This document shows, piece after piece, positions 31,190 to 41,400 of a stretch of 64,000 nucleotides of DNA. A program made the position numbers and the translations under genes. Where the stretch lies: the NCBI GenBank assembly GCA_965261165.1, contig OZ253445.1, positions 2,046,001 to 2,110,000 on the forward strand, read 5' to 3'. How positions within the stretch are numbered: the stretch's first letter is position 1; every line of letters begins with the position of its first letter. The notes beneath the pieces are model-generated. The model ran no database searches. It saw nothing but the letters and a program-made list of their open reading frames with translations, and was not told the DNA's origin. The stretch comes from SMWN01 sp965261165. Lineage in GTDB: Bacteria > Pseudomonadota > Gammaproteobacteria > Eutrophobiales > Eutrophobiaceae.

Positions 31190-32137
31190 TCAGTGAGAGG
31201 AAAAAAAAATACCAAATGCACGGCAGCCATCCTGTACCTGGATCTCACCTGTAATCTCTAGGGAATCCGTATCAATAATATTCACAGTCCCGTCAAACCA
31301 GTTGGCAACGTAAATAGATTTCCCAGAAGGATGTAGTGCTATCCCTTCAGGATAATCACCTACCTTGATTATTTTAATCACTTTGTTCTCTGATAAAGAA
31401 ATAACCGAGACAGTCCCGTCATGCTGGTTAGTGACAAATATTCTATTTCTTATCTCATCATGTGCGATAGCATAGGGATAGCCGCCGACTTTTACATTGA
31501 TGACCCTATTGTCATCATCCAGGTTAATAATACTGACACTGTTAGCACGAACATTCGCCACGAAAATTTTGTTGATTGATTTTGCGGCGGTAACACCAAA
31601 AGGCGCTGTTTCAACTGGAATAACAGCTTCGATGTCTTCTGTTTCTGTGTTAATGATCATTAAATTATGGCCATCTCTATTGGCAACATAAAGCCAGTCC
31701 CCTGCGGGGCCTACTGCTATCCCTGAGGGTGACTTGCCAACCTTGATTTCTGAAATAATTTGCATGGTGTTGGTGTCCATGATTGAAACGATATTCAAAT
31801 ACCAATCTGCAATATAAAGTTTCTTTCCATCTGGGCTGACTGCTATCCCAACAGGGGCATCACCCACCTTAACATTCTTTATTAAGGTGTTATTGCTTGT
31901 ATCAATGATAGAAATTTCCTGGCTTTCAGGATTTGATATGTACACACGTTGCCCATCTAAGCTTGTCGTTACACCAGCTGGACGATGCCCTACATCTATA
32001 TTTTTAATTACTTGATTTAATGACGTATCAATAACTGACACGGTATTGCTAACTTGATTAGAGATGTAAGCAAAGGTGGCAGATTGTGTTGCCGATGTGA
32101 CACAAAAGAAAAAAATAATCAGAAGTAAATAATTCAA
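31190..32137 (-). CDS. YVTN-family beta-propeller protein, secreted
   Basis: 315 aa with a signal peptide (1-19, ending TQS/A). Seven repeats of about 42 residues follow, each with the pattern YV.N..(D/N)..SVIDT...........VG..P.G(I/V)A..P.G. This makes a seven-bladed propeller in the periplasm. Function is unknown; relatives occur near c-type cytochromes, PQQ enzymes and methylotrophy genes. It lies 134 bp downstream of an MxaD-like gene on the same strand, so the two may form one unit. The end (FGIFFSSH) is slightly short of a full last strand. Confidence 0.8.
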   Translation of the reverse strand: MNYLLLIIFFFCVTSATQSATFAYISNQVSNTVSVIDTSLNQVIKNIDVGHRPAGVTTSLDGQRVYISNPESQEISIIDTSNNTLIKNVKVGDAPVGIAVSPDGKKLYIADWYLNIVSIMDTNTMQIISEIKVGKSPSGIAVGPAGDWLYVANRDGHNLMIINTETEDIEAVIPVETAPFGVTAAKSINKIFVANVRANSVSIINLDDDNRVINVKVGGYPYAIAHDEIRNRIFVTNQHDGTVSVISLSENKVIKIIKVGDYPEGIALHPSGKSIYVANWFDGTVNIIDTDSLEITGEIQVQDGCRAFGIFFSSH

Positions 32138-32271
32138 GGTGACTTTTGAAATTAGAGCAAAATGAATTATTTGGTATTTAGGAGGGATTATTTGGGAAGA
32201 ATCGTTTAAATAAAACCAAGTTTAAATAAAACTAGGGAAACTGCAACTAATTTAATCCAGCTTCCCCGAGT

Positions 32272-32808
32272 TCAAGCTTGTTCGGAGAGTTTTTTGATAT
32301 TTTCCATTCCTGCTTTGTAGAAAATAGTCAGTTTTTCAGTTGCATACTCGTCACTTAATTCGTGGGGTGGGGTAGGTCCCTGGAATAAGCGATAAAATGC
32401 ACCTTTCCATTTAAGCGTCGAGCCGCCTTTGCCGTTATCTGTAATAGTCATGGTTAAACCGTGGGTAGTGATAGGGTAGGCTTTGAGCTGTTGACCGTCT
32501 TCCATGTAATGCTGAATCATGAAATTTTCCGGTTTATGTTTTGCTAGGATCTCCCTTATTTGTTCACCACCCTCGAGAGTAATGACGCGTAATGACTCTG
32601 GTTCATTGCCTTTGTCAGTAGTGCAGTCTATGACTGTTGGATGCCAATCTTTGATTGAACAATAATCACTAATGACAGCCCAGACCTTGTTTGGTGCAAC
32701 ATTAATTTCTATTTCCTCGACCAGTAAGACTCTTGCTGGTCCGTGAGCCATGACTAGTGCAGGGGCAAAAAAAACAGAAAATAAGTATAAATTTATAATT
32801 TTTTTCAT
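32272..32808 (-). CDS. MxaD-like SRPBCC-fold periplasmic protein
   Basis: 178 aa. Signal peptide (1-21, ending VMA) and a polyketide-cyclase/SRPBCC domain: VEEIEINVAPNKVWAVISDYCSIKDWHP (split as VEEIEINVAPNKVWAVI, SDYCSIKDWHP) and LKWKGAFYR. Length, signal and sequence pattern match MxaD, which helps methanol dehydrogenase couple to cytochrome cL. No mxaF/xoxF is in the window, so a methanol role is unproven. Similar proteins also stand alone in non-methylotrophs. Confidence 0.7.
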   Translation of the reverse strand: MKKIINLYLFSVFFAPALVMAHGPARVLLVEEIEINVAPNKVWAVISDYCSIKDWHPTVIDCTTDKGNEPESLRVITLEGGEQIREILAKHKPENFMIQHYMEDGQQLKAYPITTHGLTMTITDNGKGGSTLKWKGAFYRLFQGPTPPHELSDEYATEKLTIFYKAGMENIKKLSEQA

Positions 32809-33056
32809 CGTATCCTCCAGATATTCGGAATTCTCTTGCCTTAATTTTTCCAGCGAAATTTAGCGAGACCACAGGATTATACCGTCAAAACTGCTCCAAG
32901 AAATTCTATAGGCTACCATTTCTCCAGAATTTTCTCCTAAAGGATGGATTGAGGTTCCGTATTCTGAATTTATAATTCTGATCACATATTTCATGATGTT
33001 TCTTTTGATAGGTTTATGTTTGTTATCAATAGAATCCATAGAAATAAGATCATCTC

Positions 33057-33376
33057 ATGCTAGGAACAACAGACAGAGCAACCGCAAAACCGCTAGTTTT
33101 TTCTTCCTATGAACTGGAAGCCGAAAACAAGGCGATGTTAAGGTGGCTGAAAGTTATTTTGGTGGTCGTCGCAAAGGTAAACGCGCAAATCCTAAGTATT
33201 CAGCTTATCGAAAGATTTATACGAAAATCATTGCCGATGTTTCATCAGAGTTCTTGATGCTGGTTATTGAGCAGACAGCATCAGTTTATTCTGATCGCTG
33301 GAGAGGTTATTATATACTAAATTATTTGAAAGCTGTATTTTCAGGTAGTCTGAATATTGACACTCTGGTTTCTTAG
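33057..33376 (+). pseudogene. IS1595-family transposase remnant
   Basis: Codons for TTDRATAKPLVFSSYELEAE, a frameshift, then GDVKVAESYFGGRRKGKR and IYTKIIADVSSE...VYSDRWRGY. This is the ISXO2-like DDE core, but the catalytic Asp of the usual V-D-E-S-Y-F-G-G is Ala here. N- and C-terminal parts are missing. It ends just before the glycerate kinase gene. Confidence 0.75.
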
Positions 33377-33398
33377 AGTATGGAATTATAATAATAAA

Positions 33399-34580
33399 AT
33401 GAAAATTGTGCTCGCACCTGATTCCTTCAAAGGAAACCTCACATCCCTACAAGTTGCTTCAGCGCTTGAAAGGGGCATCAAAAGAGTTGTTCCAAATGCA
33501 AATTGCATTAAAATTCCTATGGCCGATGGTGGCGAAGGAACTGTCCAGTCTCTGGTTGACGCAACTGGTGGCAAGTTTATCCGCAAGAGAGTTAAAGGCC
33601 CTGCAGGCAAATTAGTGTCTGCACGTTATGGAATTTTGTCAGATGGTAAAACAGCGGTAATTGAAATGGCTGAGGCTTCTGGCTTGCCTGATGTTGAAGG
33701 AACAAAAGATAAAAATCCAATGAAAACAACGACATATGGGACAGGCCAATTAATGATGGATGCCATCAATAAAGGCGCAAGCCATATTATTCTTGGTTTG
33801 GGCGGGTCTGCAACAATAGATGGTGGTGCAGGTATGGCTCAGGCACTGGGTGTCAAGTTTTTGGATAAAAAAGGGTGCGAGCTAAAAGAATTGGGTGCTG
33901 GTGGCATGCTTAACAAAATAGCTAGTATTGATATGAGTGGAATGGATGTCAGGATGAAGAGGGTCAAAGTCACTGTGGCCAGTGATGTGGAAAACCTACT
34001 TTGCGGCAAAAAAGGCGCTGCGCATGTGTTTGGACCACAAAAAGGCGCGACACCTGCGATGGTGAAAAAACTAGACGCAAATCTGAAGCATTTTGCTGGC
34101 ATCATCAGAAAAGATTTGCGTAAGAACGTCATGACATTAAAAGGAGCAGGGGCTTCTGGAGGTCTGGGAGCCGGCCTGGCTGCATTTACAGGAGCAAAAC
34201 TCAAGAGTGGTGTTGATATTGTTGTCGAGGCAACTGGGCTGGCAAAACATCTTAAAGGTGCGGACCTGTGTGTTACTGGAGAGGGCCGAGTTGATTTTCA
34301 AACGGCTTTTGGTAAGACACCATCAGGTGTTGCCAAGGCAGCTAGGAAACAAAAAGTACAGACCATTGCAATAGGTGGCGGGATTACTGATGATGCGCGT
34401 GGCGTGTTTGAATATGGTATTGATGGATTGGCGAGCGCATGTGCAAGAGATATGTCACTCGAAGAGGCGATAAGTAATTCAAAAGCTCATTTAGCAAACG
34501 CGGCCGAACGTGTTGTGCGTTTAGTATTGATTGGCAAAAAGCTGGCGAAATCGAAAAAAAAACCAAACAAAAAAAGATAA
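33399..34580 (+). CDS. Glycerate 2-kinase
   Basis: 393 aa. Phosphorylates glycerate, feeding it to 2-phosphoglycerate in the GarK/GlxK family. Motifs: IVLAPDSFKGNLTS (start), PMADGGEGT, GLGGSATIDGGAGMAQALG and TGEGRVDFQTAFGKTP. Start ATG 33399 is chosen because family members begin M-K-I-V-x-A-P-D-S-F-K; an in-frame start at 33357 lies in IS remnant. The Lys-rich tail (about 12 residues) exceeds the usual end. No garD/garL or serine-cycle genes are near. Confidence 0.93.
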   Translation: MKIVLAPDSFKGNLTSLQVASALERGIKRVVPNANCIKIPMADGGEGTVQSLVDATGGKFIRKRVKGPAGKLVSARYGILSDGKTAVIEMAEASGLPDVEGTKDKNPMKTTTYGTGQLMMDAINKGASHIILGLGGSATIDGGAGMAQALGVKFLDKKGCELKELGAGGMLNKIASIDMSGMDVRMKRVKVTVASDVENLLCGKKGAAHVFGPQKGATPAMVKKLDANLKHFAGIIRKDLRKNVMTLKGAGASGGLGAGLAAFTGAKLKSGVDIVVEATGLAKHLKGADLCVTGEGRVDFQTAFGKTPSGVAKAARKQKVQTIAIGGGITDDARGVFEYGIDGLASACARDMSLEEAISNSKAHLANAAERVVRLVLIGKKLAKSKKKPNKKR

Positions 34581-34614
34581 TAATAAACACCAAAATCTTT
34601 CATATTTCTACTCT

Positions 34615-34632
34615 TGACACAGGCCTGTGTCA
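34615..34632. promoter_or_regulatory. 18-bp perfect palindrome before avtA
   Basis: TGACACAGG followed directly by CCTGTGTCA, ending 20 bp before the avtA ATG. It overlaps a TTGACA hexamer (34614-34619). A perfect uninterrupted dyad at this place looks like an operator for a dimeric repressor; the TTGACA could be the -35 element under its control, although the TATAAT at 34641 is 21 bp away and too near the ATG. Confidence 0.5.
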
Positions 34633-34652
34633 TTTATTGTTATAATAACTTG

Positions 34653-35906
34653 ATGAAAATATCCAGATTTGCTTCCCGATTTAATATGGATTCCGGTATT
34701 GTCCAGCTAATGCATGATTTGGGAAATGCCCTATCAACAGATAAGGACATGTTGATGATGGGAGGAGGCAATCCAAGCCATATTCCTGAAGTACAGCAAT
34801 TTTTCCACGATAAAATGCAGTGTGTGTTGGATCGGCCTGCAGAATTTGCACATATGGTTGGCGACTATGACCCTCCTCAAGGTGATAAACCTTTTATTGA
34901 GGCGATTGCAGAATTATTAAAAAGAGAAAATGGTTGGGACATCAGTTCGAAGAATGTTGCCTTGACTGCAGGCAGTCAGGCTGGATTCTTTTTACTTTTT
35001 AATATTTTTGCTGGCGAATGTACTGATGGGATACAAAGAAAAATCTTATTGCCTATGGCGCCAGAATATATTGGTTATAGTGATGTAGGTTTATCTGATG
35101 GTTTATTTTTGGCAAGAAAGCCGGATATAGAAAAATTCGATGATCACACTTTCAAATATCATGTTAATTTCGACGAATTAAATATAAATGAGAATATTGG
35201 CGCTATCTGTGTTTCACGACCCACTAACCCGACAGGTAATGTCATCACCGATTCTGAAGTAGAAAATCTATCAAAATTAGCGGAAGAAAAAGAGATTCCT
35301 TTCATTATTGATAATGCTTACGGAATGCCATTTCCCAATATAATTTTTTCTGAGGCAAAACCATTTTGGAATGAAACCACAGTACTTTGTATGAGCTTAT
35401 CCAAGATAGGTTTGCCAGGAACACGGACGGGCATTGTTATCTCCAATGAGGAGATTATCAGTATTATTACAAGAATGAATGCGGTTCTTAATTTATCTAT
35501 TAGTAGCGTTGGTTTAACTCTTGTTCATGATCTTGTCACTAGTGGAGAAATCACTCGTATAAGTAAAACTATTATCAAGCCCTACTATCAAAACAGAGCA
35601 AAAATCGCCATCGACCTATTTCATAAGGCACTGATTGGCCTTGAATATTATATCCATAAATCAGAAGGTGCTATTTTCCTGTGGTTATGGTTTCCCAAGC
35701 TACCAATTACTTCTGAAATTCTTTATCAACGCCTCAAGCAAAGAGGTGTTCTGATTATATCAGGGCATCATTTTTTCCCAGGATTGGATAGTGACTGGGA
35801 GCATAAACATGAGTGTATACGTGTCACCTATTCAATGGATATAAATATTATTGAGGAAGGCGCTAGAATCATTGCTGAAGAGGTAAAGAAGATGCACAGA
35901 AAATAA
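34653..35906 (+). CDS. avtA: Valine-pyruvate aminotransferase
   Basis: 417 aa, the length of E. coli AvtA. Makes valine (or alanine) by transamination between pyruvate/alanine and 2-ketoisovalerate. Strong motifs: MMGGGNPSHIPE, YDPPQGDKPF, SRPTNPTGNVITDSE, DNAYGMPFP and the PLP lysine in MSLSKIGLPGTR; end RLKQRGVLIISGHHFFPG. Start ATG 34653 matches the family; a start at 34614 would put the palindrome inside the gene. The gene converges with sohB, only 13 bp between. Confidence 0.94.
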   Translation: MKISRFASRFNMDSGIVQLMHDLGNALSTDKDMLMMGGGNPSHIPEVQQFFHDKMQCVLDRPAEFAHMVGDYDPPQGDKPFIEAIAELLKRENGWDISSKNVALTAGSQAGFFLLFNIFAGECTDGIQRKILLPMAPEYIGYSDVGLSDGLFLARKPDIEKFDDHTFKYHVNFDELNINENIGAICVSRPTNPTGNVITDSEVENLSKLAEEKEIPFIIDNAYGMPFPNIIFSEAKPFWNETTVLCMSLSKIGLPGTRTGIVISNEEIISIITRMNAVLNLSISSVGLTLVHDLVTSGEITRISKTIIKPYYQNRAKIAIDLFHKALIGLEYYIHKSEGAIFLWLWFPKLPITSEILYQRLKQRGVLIISGHHFFPGLDSDWEHKHECIRVTYSMDINIIEEGARIIAEEVKKMHRK

Positions 35907-35919
35907 ATAAATAAATAAA

Positions 35920-36900
35920 TCAATAATCAAATAACTTCAAGCCTAATGAAAATAATCTTTCTGATGCAGTTTTTTTTCTGATTTGAGTTATTTCATAAAT
36001 ATTCGCATTTGCGGCAGCGATATATAAATAATCATCACTGGTGATTAACTCATCTACGAGTTTTAGCTCCAGCGCTCTTTTCCCATACCAATGTTCGCCC
36101 GTTGCTATTTTTTCAATATTCACATGTTCGCGATTATCTTTAATGAACTCTCTGAATAATTCGTGCGTGTCTTCAAGTTCTTCTTGAAATTTTTCGCGAT
36201 CTTTATCATTATTTTTACCGAAAAGGGTTAAGGTTCGTTTATATTCTCCCGCTGATAATTGTTCATAATCAATGTCATATTTTTTCATTAGGCGGTAAAA
36301 ATTAGGTAGTTGAGCAAGAACTCCTACAGATCCTATGATAGCGAATGGTGCTGCAACAATTTTGTTGGCAACACAGGCCATCATATAACCGCCACTTGCC
36401 GCAATCTTGTCTACGGCGACCGTCAGCGAGATTCCTCTATCGCGAATTCTTTTTAATTGGGATGCAGCCAGCCCATAACCATGCACTGTTCCTCCAGCAC
36501 TTTCTAGGATAAGGACAACTTCATCAGAAGTTTTAACAACAGTTAATACAGACGTTATCTCTTCCCTTAAAGACTCAACCTCACTTGCTTTGATGTCACC
36601 TCTAAAATTAAGTACGTAAATATCTTTTTTATCACCTGTTTTATCTAATTGGTTTTTTTTATGTTTTGATTTGAGTTGTCTAATTGCCTGCTTCAATTCT
36701 TTTTTGTTCAACACCTGTGATTTCATCAGCAGACCCATTTCTTCAAATTTTTGATTAAGATTTTTAATTTCAATATGCCCATCATAGGATGATTTAGCAC
36801 GCAAAATAACAATGACTGTCGCAACAACAATAATAGCTATTGTGACTACGATAGAAACAAATTTTGAAAGAAATAGCAGGTATTCTATGAAATATTCCAT
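35920..36900 (-). CDS. sohB: S49-family inner-membrane protease SohB
   Basis: 326 aa. One N-terminal TM segment (about 10-33), then a cytoplasm/periplasm linker and a ClpP/SppA-type fold. The catalytic Ser is in DKIAASGGYMMA (about 165) with the general base Lys expected in EYKRTLT (about 217); VLNFRGDIKASE and LILESAGGTVHGYG support the S49 call. It follows the receiver-kinase gene by 49 bp on the same strand and may share its transcript, although its job is membrane-protein quality control. Confidence 0.9.
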   Translation of the reverse strand: MEYFIEYLLFLSKFVSIVVTIAIIVVATVIVILRAKSSYDGHIEIKNLNQKFEEMGLLMKSQVLNKKELKQAIRQLKSKHKKNQLDKTGDKKDIYVLNFRGDIKASEVESLREEITSVLTVVKTSDEVVLILESAGGTVHGYGLAASQLKRIRDRGISLTVAVDKIAASGGYMMACVANKIVAAPFAIIGSVGVLAQLPNFYRLMKKYDIDYEQLSAGEYKRTLTLFGKNNDKDREKFQEELEDTHELFREFIKDNREHVNIEKIATGEHWYGKRALELKLVDELITSDDYLYIAAANANIYEITQIRKKTASERLFSLGLKLFDY

Positions 36901-36949
36901 GGCAAAATATCCATAGATAGATTTGGAAAATTAATGAAAAAATATATTA

Positions 36950-38347
36950 TCACGATTTTTCGATCCAGTTTATGCCTGCGATTAACTCATCTGTGACTTG
37001 AAACCGTTCATCTGGTTCTTTGGCTAACATTCCTTCAATAAGAGGCTGATATTTACTCATGTTTTCAGGTAATTTTGGTACAGTGGCATGGAGGTGTGCA
37101 TGGATTAAATTAGCAATACTATCTGCCGTGAATAGTTTCTTGCCAGTCAGCATTTGATAGAAAAGGACGCCTAAACTGTAGATATCGCTCCGTTGATCAA
37201 CTCTCATTCCTGAGCCTTGTTCCGGGCTCATATAGTAGGGTGTTCCCATAATAATGTTATTGAGAGTGATGTCCTCCGTTTCATCTGAGATAACCTTTGC
37301 TGTTCCAAAATCAGCTATTTTCAATGTGTTTTCGTCCTGGAACAGGATATTGCCAGGTTTCAAGTCTCTATGAATGATATTGAGTTCATGGATCGCGCTA
37401 AGGCCAAGGGTAATTTGTTTTAGATAGGACATGGCGATTTCAGCGGGAATTCCTCCTTCAATACGTTTTGAGAGATCTCCTCTCGGTAAATATTCCAGCG
37501 CGATATAGGCGAAATCAGAGGCAAATGCCCTTTCGTAAATACGAATAACATGAGGGTGTTCCATAGCAGAGATGAGATTGTATTCCTGCATAAAGCGTTT
37601 CAGCGCATTGGGATCCTCCTGATCCTGGGTGTATAAAACCTTTAAAATAACATCTAGGTTATCCTCCATTCTCCTCGCTAAAAGCACTATCGACATGCCG
37701 CCCTTTGCGATCTCCCTTTCAATGGTATAGCCAGGGATGAGTAAACGAATACCATTTGATTGAAATGCTTGATCATCATTAAAAATGCTTCCGCCTTCAA
37801 GTATCTGAGTTTTTTCATCTAAAATATTTTCAATGCTTCCGCCTTCAAGTATCTGAGTTTTTTCATCTAAAATATTTTCAATGCTTCCGCCTTCAAGTAT
37901 CTGAGTTTTTTCATCTAGCATACCCTCAGATTGTGAAGCATTTGTTGATGTTCTTTCATGAAAGTTTGTCGATTCGGATAATTCAGTGAGCTTGGAAATA
38001 ATATTGTCCGAGTTCACATCTGTTTTAAGTAGATAATTCGCAGCTCCAAGTTCCAGAGCTCTATCTGTAACCGTTGTATTAGTTTCATTTGTTAATATGA
38101 TGATGGGTGGCATATCAGGGTAGGTCAACATAATTTTTAACCAGTCCAGACCATTTTCACTCTTAAGCCCTAGATTATAATCCAATAAGATCATACTGTA
38201 GTTTTTCCAATTCATATCTGTCTCGGGGATACCATTTAGATCAGAGACATGTTCTTCGAACTGAAAATTTAGCTGGTTGCCCGTGATTAATTCTTTCAGA
38301 AAGGTTCCGCAGAACCTAGAATCGCCGATAAGGAGGATATTAAGCAA
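36950..38347 (-). CDS. Receiver-domain Ser/Thr protein kinase fusion
   Basis: 465 aa. Residues 1-130: CheY-like receiver with phospho-Asp in ILLDYNLG, Thr in ILTNE and Lys in LLKTD. Residues about 143-192: three repeats of DEKTQILEGGSIENIL. Residues 205-465: a PknB-type kinase with the ATP loop AKGGMSIV, Lys in VILKVL, HRDLKPGNILF, DFGTA and GTPYYMSPEQG. No TM segment, so cytosolic. It comes 129 bp after chpA on the same strand, linking the Asp phosphorelay to Ser/Thr phosphorylation. The T-Q repeats may be autophosphorylation or FHA-docking sites; this is inferred. Confidence 0.85.
   Translation of the reverse strand: MLNILLIGDSRFCGTFLKELITGNQLNFQFEEHVSDLNGIPETDMNWKNYSMILLDYNLGLKSENGLDWLKIMLTYPDMPPIIILTNETNTTVTDRALELGAANYLLKTDVNSDNIISKLTELSESTNFHERTSTNASQSEGMLDEKTQILEGGSIENILDEKTQILEGGSIENILDEKTQILEGGSIFNDDQAFQSNGIRLLIPGYTIEREIAKGGMSIVLLARRMEDNLDVILKVLYTQDQEDPNALKRFMQEYNLISAMEHPHVIRIYERAFASDFAYIALEYLPRGDLSKRIEGGIPAEIAMSYLKQITLGLSAIHELNIIHRDLKPGNILFQDENTLKIADFGTAKVISDETEDITLNNIIMGTPYYMSPEQGSGMRVDQRSDIYSLGVLFYQMLTGKKLFTADSIANLIHAHLHATVPKLPENMSKYQPLIEGMLAKEPDERFQVTDELIAGINWIEKS
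37785..37919 (-). repeat. 48-bp tandem repeat in the kinase linker
   Basis: Three copies start at 37785, 37833 and 37881 (read on the + strand), the last being partial. They encode 16-residue units with a central T-Q-I. Copies are nearly identical. Confidence 0.92.
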
Positions 38348-38476
38348 ACTTGATTACCAAAAATTAAATGATGAAACAAAAACGGAACTATACAACAATC
38401 TAGTTTATTTAGCGTGATGGTAACATAACAAATGCAGGATTTTGGGTAAATATTAAGGTTGTTGTGGGATTCTGAG

Positions 38477-41400
38477 CTAATTCAGGAGCTTGCTAATATG
38501 ATCTAATAAATCGTCTTCCGAAAAAGGCTTGGTTAAATGAACATTAACGCCAGCGGAACTAGCCTGCTCCCGGTGTTTCTCAGTGGATCTTGATGTCACC
38601 ATAATCACAGGGATATCTGCAGTCTCTGGATTTGCGCGTATATATGCTGTTAATTCCATACCATTCATTCGTGGCATTTCCATATCGACAAGCAGGATGT
38701 TAGGAACTTTCTTTTCTGTAATTTCTACGGCTTCAACACCATCTTTAGCCGTTCTAATATCGTATCCAGCATCCTTTACAACTTGAGCAAGCGCACGGCG
38801 TGCGCTTAGCGAATCATCAACAATTAATACTGTTGGCAAAATAGCGTTGATGCTAGTATGTTCCAGATCATCATGCTCAGTCCTTTCTTCACGTCGGGTA
38901 GACGAGCGTAACAAATCGGGGATATCAAGTACGGGGGCAACGCTGCCATCGCCAAGAATTATTGCACCAGGGATGCCATGGATATTGTTCATATGTTTGC
39001 CCATTGATTTAATAACCAGTTCCCGACTATCAACGATCTCCTGGAGATAGACAACCTTGTTGATATCCTCCTCTCGGATTAACAATGCAGGTCTGGTTTC
39101 CCGATCTTTAAGGCGCTGGTCTCCTGAAAAATCTATTAAATCTTCTAGGTTACTTAATTCGATAAGTTCATTGTCTACTTTACACATAAAACCATCATAT
39201 GATTCGATTATCTCACTATCAGATGGATGTAATATCTGTTCCACACCTCTGCTTGAAACAGCAAGAATTTTATTTCTATGTCTTATGATGAGGACGTGAG
39301 ATGAAATTAATGTGACTGGCATGCGTAATTCAATCTGCAAGCCTTCATCTCTTTTAGATTCAATATGTATAGCTCCTTTACTTGCAAGTATTTGTGAATA
39401 GACGAGATCCATACCAATCCCTCGTCCCGATATTTGCGTGGTTTTTTTGCTTGTAGAAAAGCCAGGCTTCAAGATCATCCTGTCCAGTTCTATTGGCGTT
39501 GGTTTTTCTTCAGGTTCGATAAGCCCACGTTTAATGGCAGTGACACGGATTGCATCATGATCTAGTCCTGCGCCATCATCTTTGCAACGTACAACAATTT
39601 GAGTCCCTTCTGATGAAAATGATAGGTCAATCTTGCCTTCCGGATCTTTATTTTTATTGATACGTTCATTGCGATCCTCGATTCCATGGTCGAGTGAATT
39701 ACGTAATATATGAATTAATGGGTCAACGAGATTATTTAGAATATCACTATCTATTAGCGTATCTGTGCCAGCCAGATGCAGGGTAGCTTGTTTCCCAATT
39801 AATCGACATGTTTGCCTGACATTTCTTTGTAGTCTGGGCGCGATAGTTTTAATAGGCACCATGCGTGTTCGCATCACCAGCCTTTGAGCCTCTCTGTGCA
39901 GACGCGATTGATCAACAAGGAGTTCATCTAATTCATGGAGGTCATGCTTGATATGTCTGTTTAGCTCAACAGAATCCAAGGTTGATTCTGCCAGTTGATT
40001 CGTTACGGTATTAAGTTCGCTGTACTGTTCAAGCTCAAGGGCATCGAATATCTCATTCTGATTAACAGCTTGAGGAACATTGGCTATTGTGCGTAACTCA
40101 ACTTGTTGTTCAAGTTGATTGACTAATTCATGAGTTGTTTCATTTAGATTGACTAATTCTTCTGTTTCATCCGTAGAATTTTTAATTTTTTCCTGTAGCT
40201 GAGTAGTCAAGATAATGGTCTCACCCAGCAGTCTGATAAGATCGTCAATGATGGGAGCTTGCACACGTAAAGTAGCAATAGTAACTTGTTCATCTTCAGT
40301 ATCATTTTCCGGTTTTTCTTCAATATCTTTTTTGCTAGCAGTGTTTTCAGAAACCGAGGTTGCATCGTCGTCAAGTATTTTAATGCCTTCATTCTCAAGG
40401 CGATTATTCCAGTCAAGAATACTCTGGAATACTTTCAGAGAATTTGCGGGCACTTCTTCCTGCGATGTGAGAGATTCACTCATCTCTTCAAGGCAATCGG
40501 CTGCAACAATCAAAGAGTAAGCCAATGCCCTCGATGGTAATTTTTGATGTTTATTTAATAATAGGAATATATCTTCTATCTGGTGTGTCAATGAGGCTAT
40601 CCCTCGTATTCCAACCGTGTTAGCGGCACCTTTGACAGTATGCGCTATACGCTGTGCATTTTCTGATTCTTTATTGCCTCCACTGCCATCAATTAGTGCA
40701 TGGATAGCATTTGAAAGTCCTTCTGTTTGAGAAGGCAATTCCTGTAGTAGGCCATCAAGTAATTCCTGGCTGATGTCAGTGGGTAATTTCAGCGAGACAT
40801 CTTCAGGAGTCGCTTCTGTTTGCCTAGTTTCTTTAGTTTCTTCTTCGGAGGGATAGGGTGCATTTAGCAAATCAATCAAAGCAGGAACTACTTCAGGGAT
40901 AAGCGGTTTATACAATGCCTTAGAATTTAGTGTATTCACCAGATTCTCACTGCCAGAATTATCACCAAGTGATAATAAATATCCTTCTACAGATTTAGGC
41001 CACTTGCCAATCAAGTCACCTAATTCCTGACTAGCGATACCTTCATTCTCATTCAGCAGAGCAATATTCTCTCGCATAATTCCAGATGTCTGATATAGTC
41101 CGGCAAGTTCGGCTGCCTGACAAGCGTTGCCAAATCGTTCAAGGCGCGTTGACAATTGCATGAGCGCATCGCTTCTCAATTTTTCATCAATCGACTCTGA
41201 TATGATTTTTGTCTTTGCCTCATTAATATCCTTCTCAATTTTTCTTATTTCATCGAGTAACATGTCGATCAACATTGGACTTACAGGATATGCTTCAGCA
41301 GATGCAGTTACATTATTTTCTGTGATTGAGTATTTTGATTTACCATCAACAATATCAGATGGCGATGAATCCTTGATCTGATCAGGCTCATCAACAAGAC

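Noticed and set aside
34614..34645. Standard promoter TTGACA/TATAAT before avtA
   Set aside because: The spacer is 21 bp and the -10 would lie 7 bp from the ATG. TTGACA is better explained as part of the palindrome.
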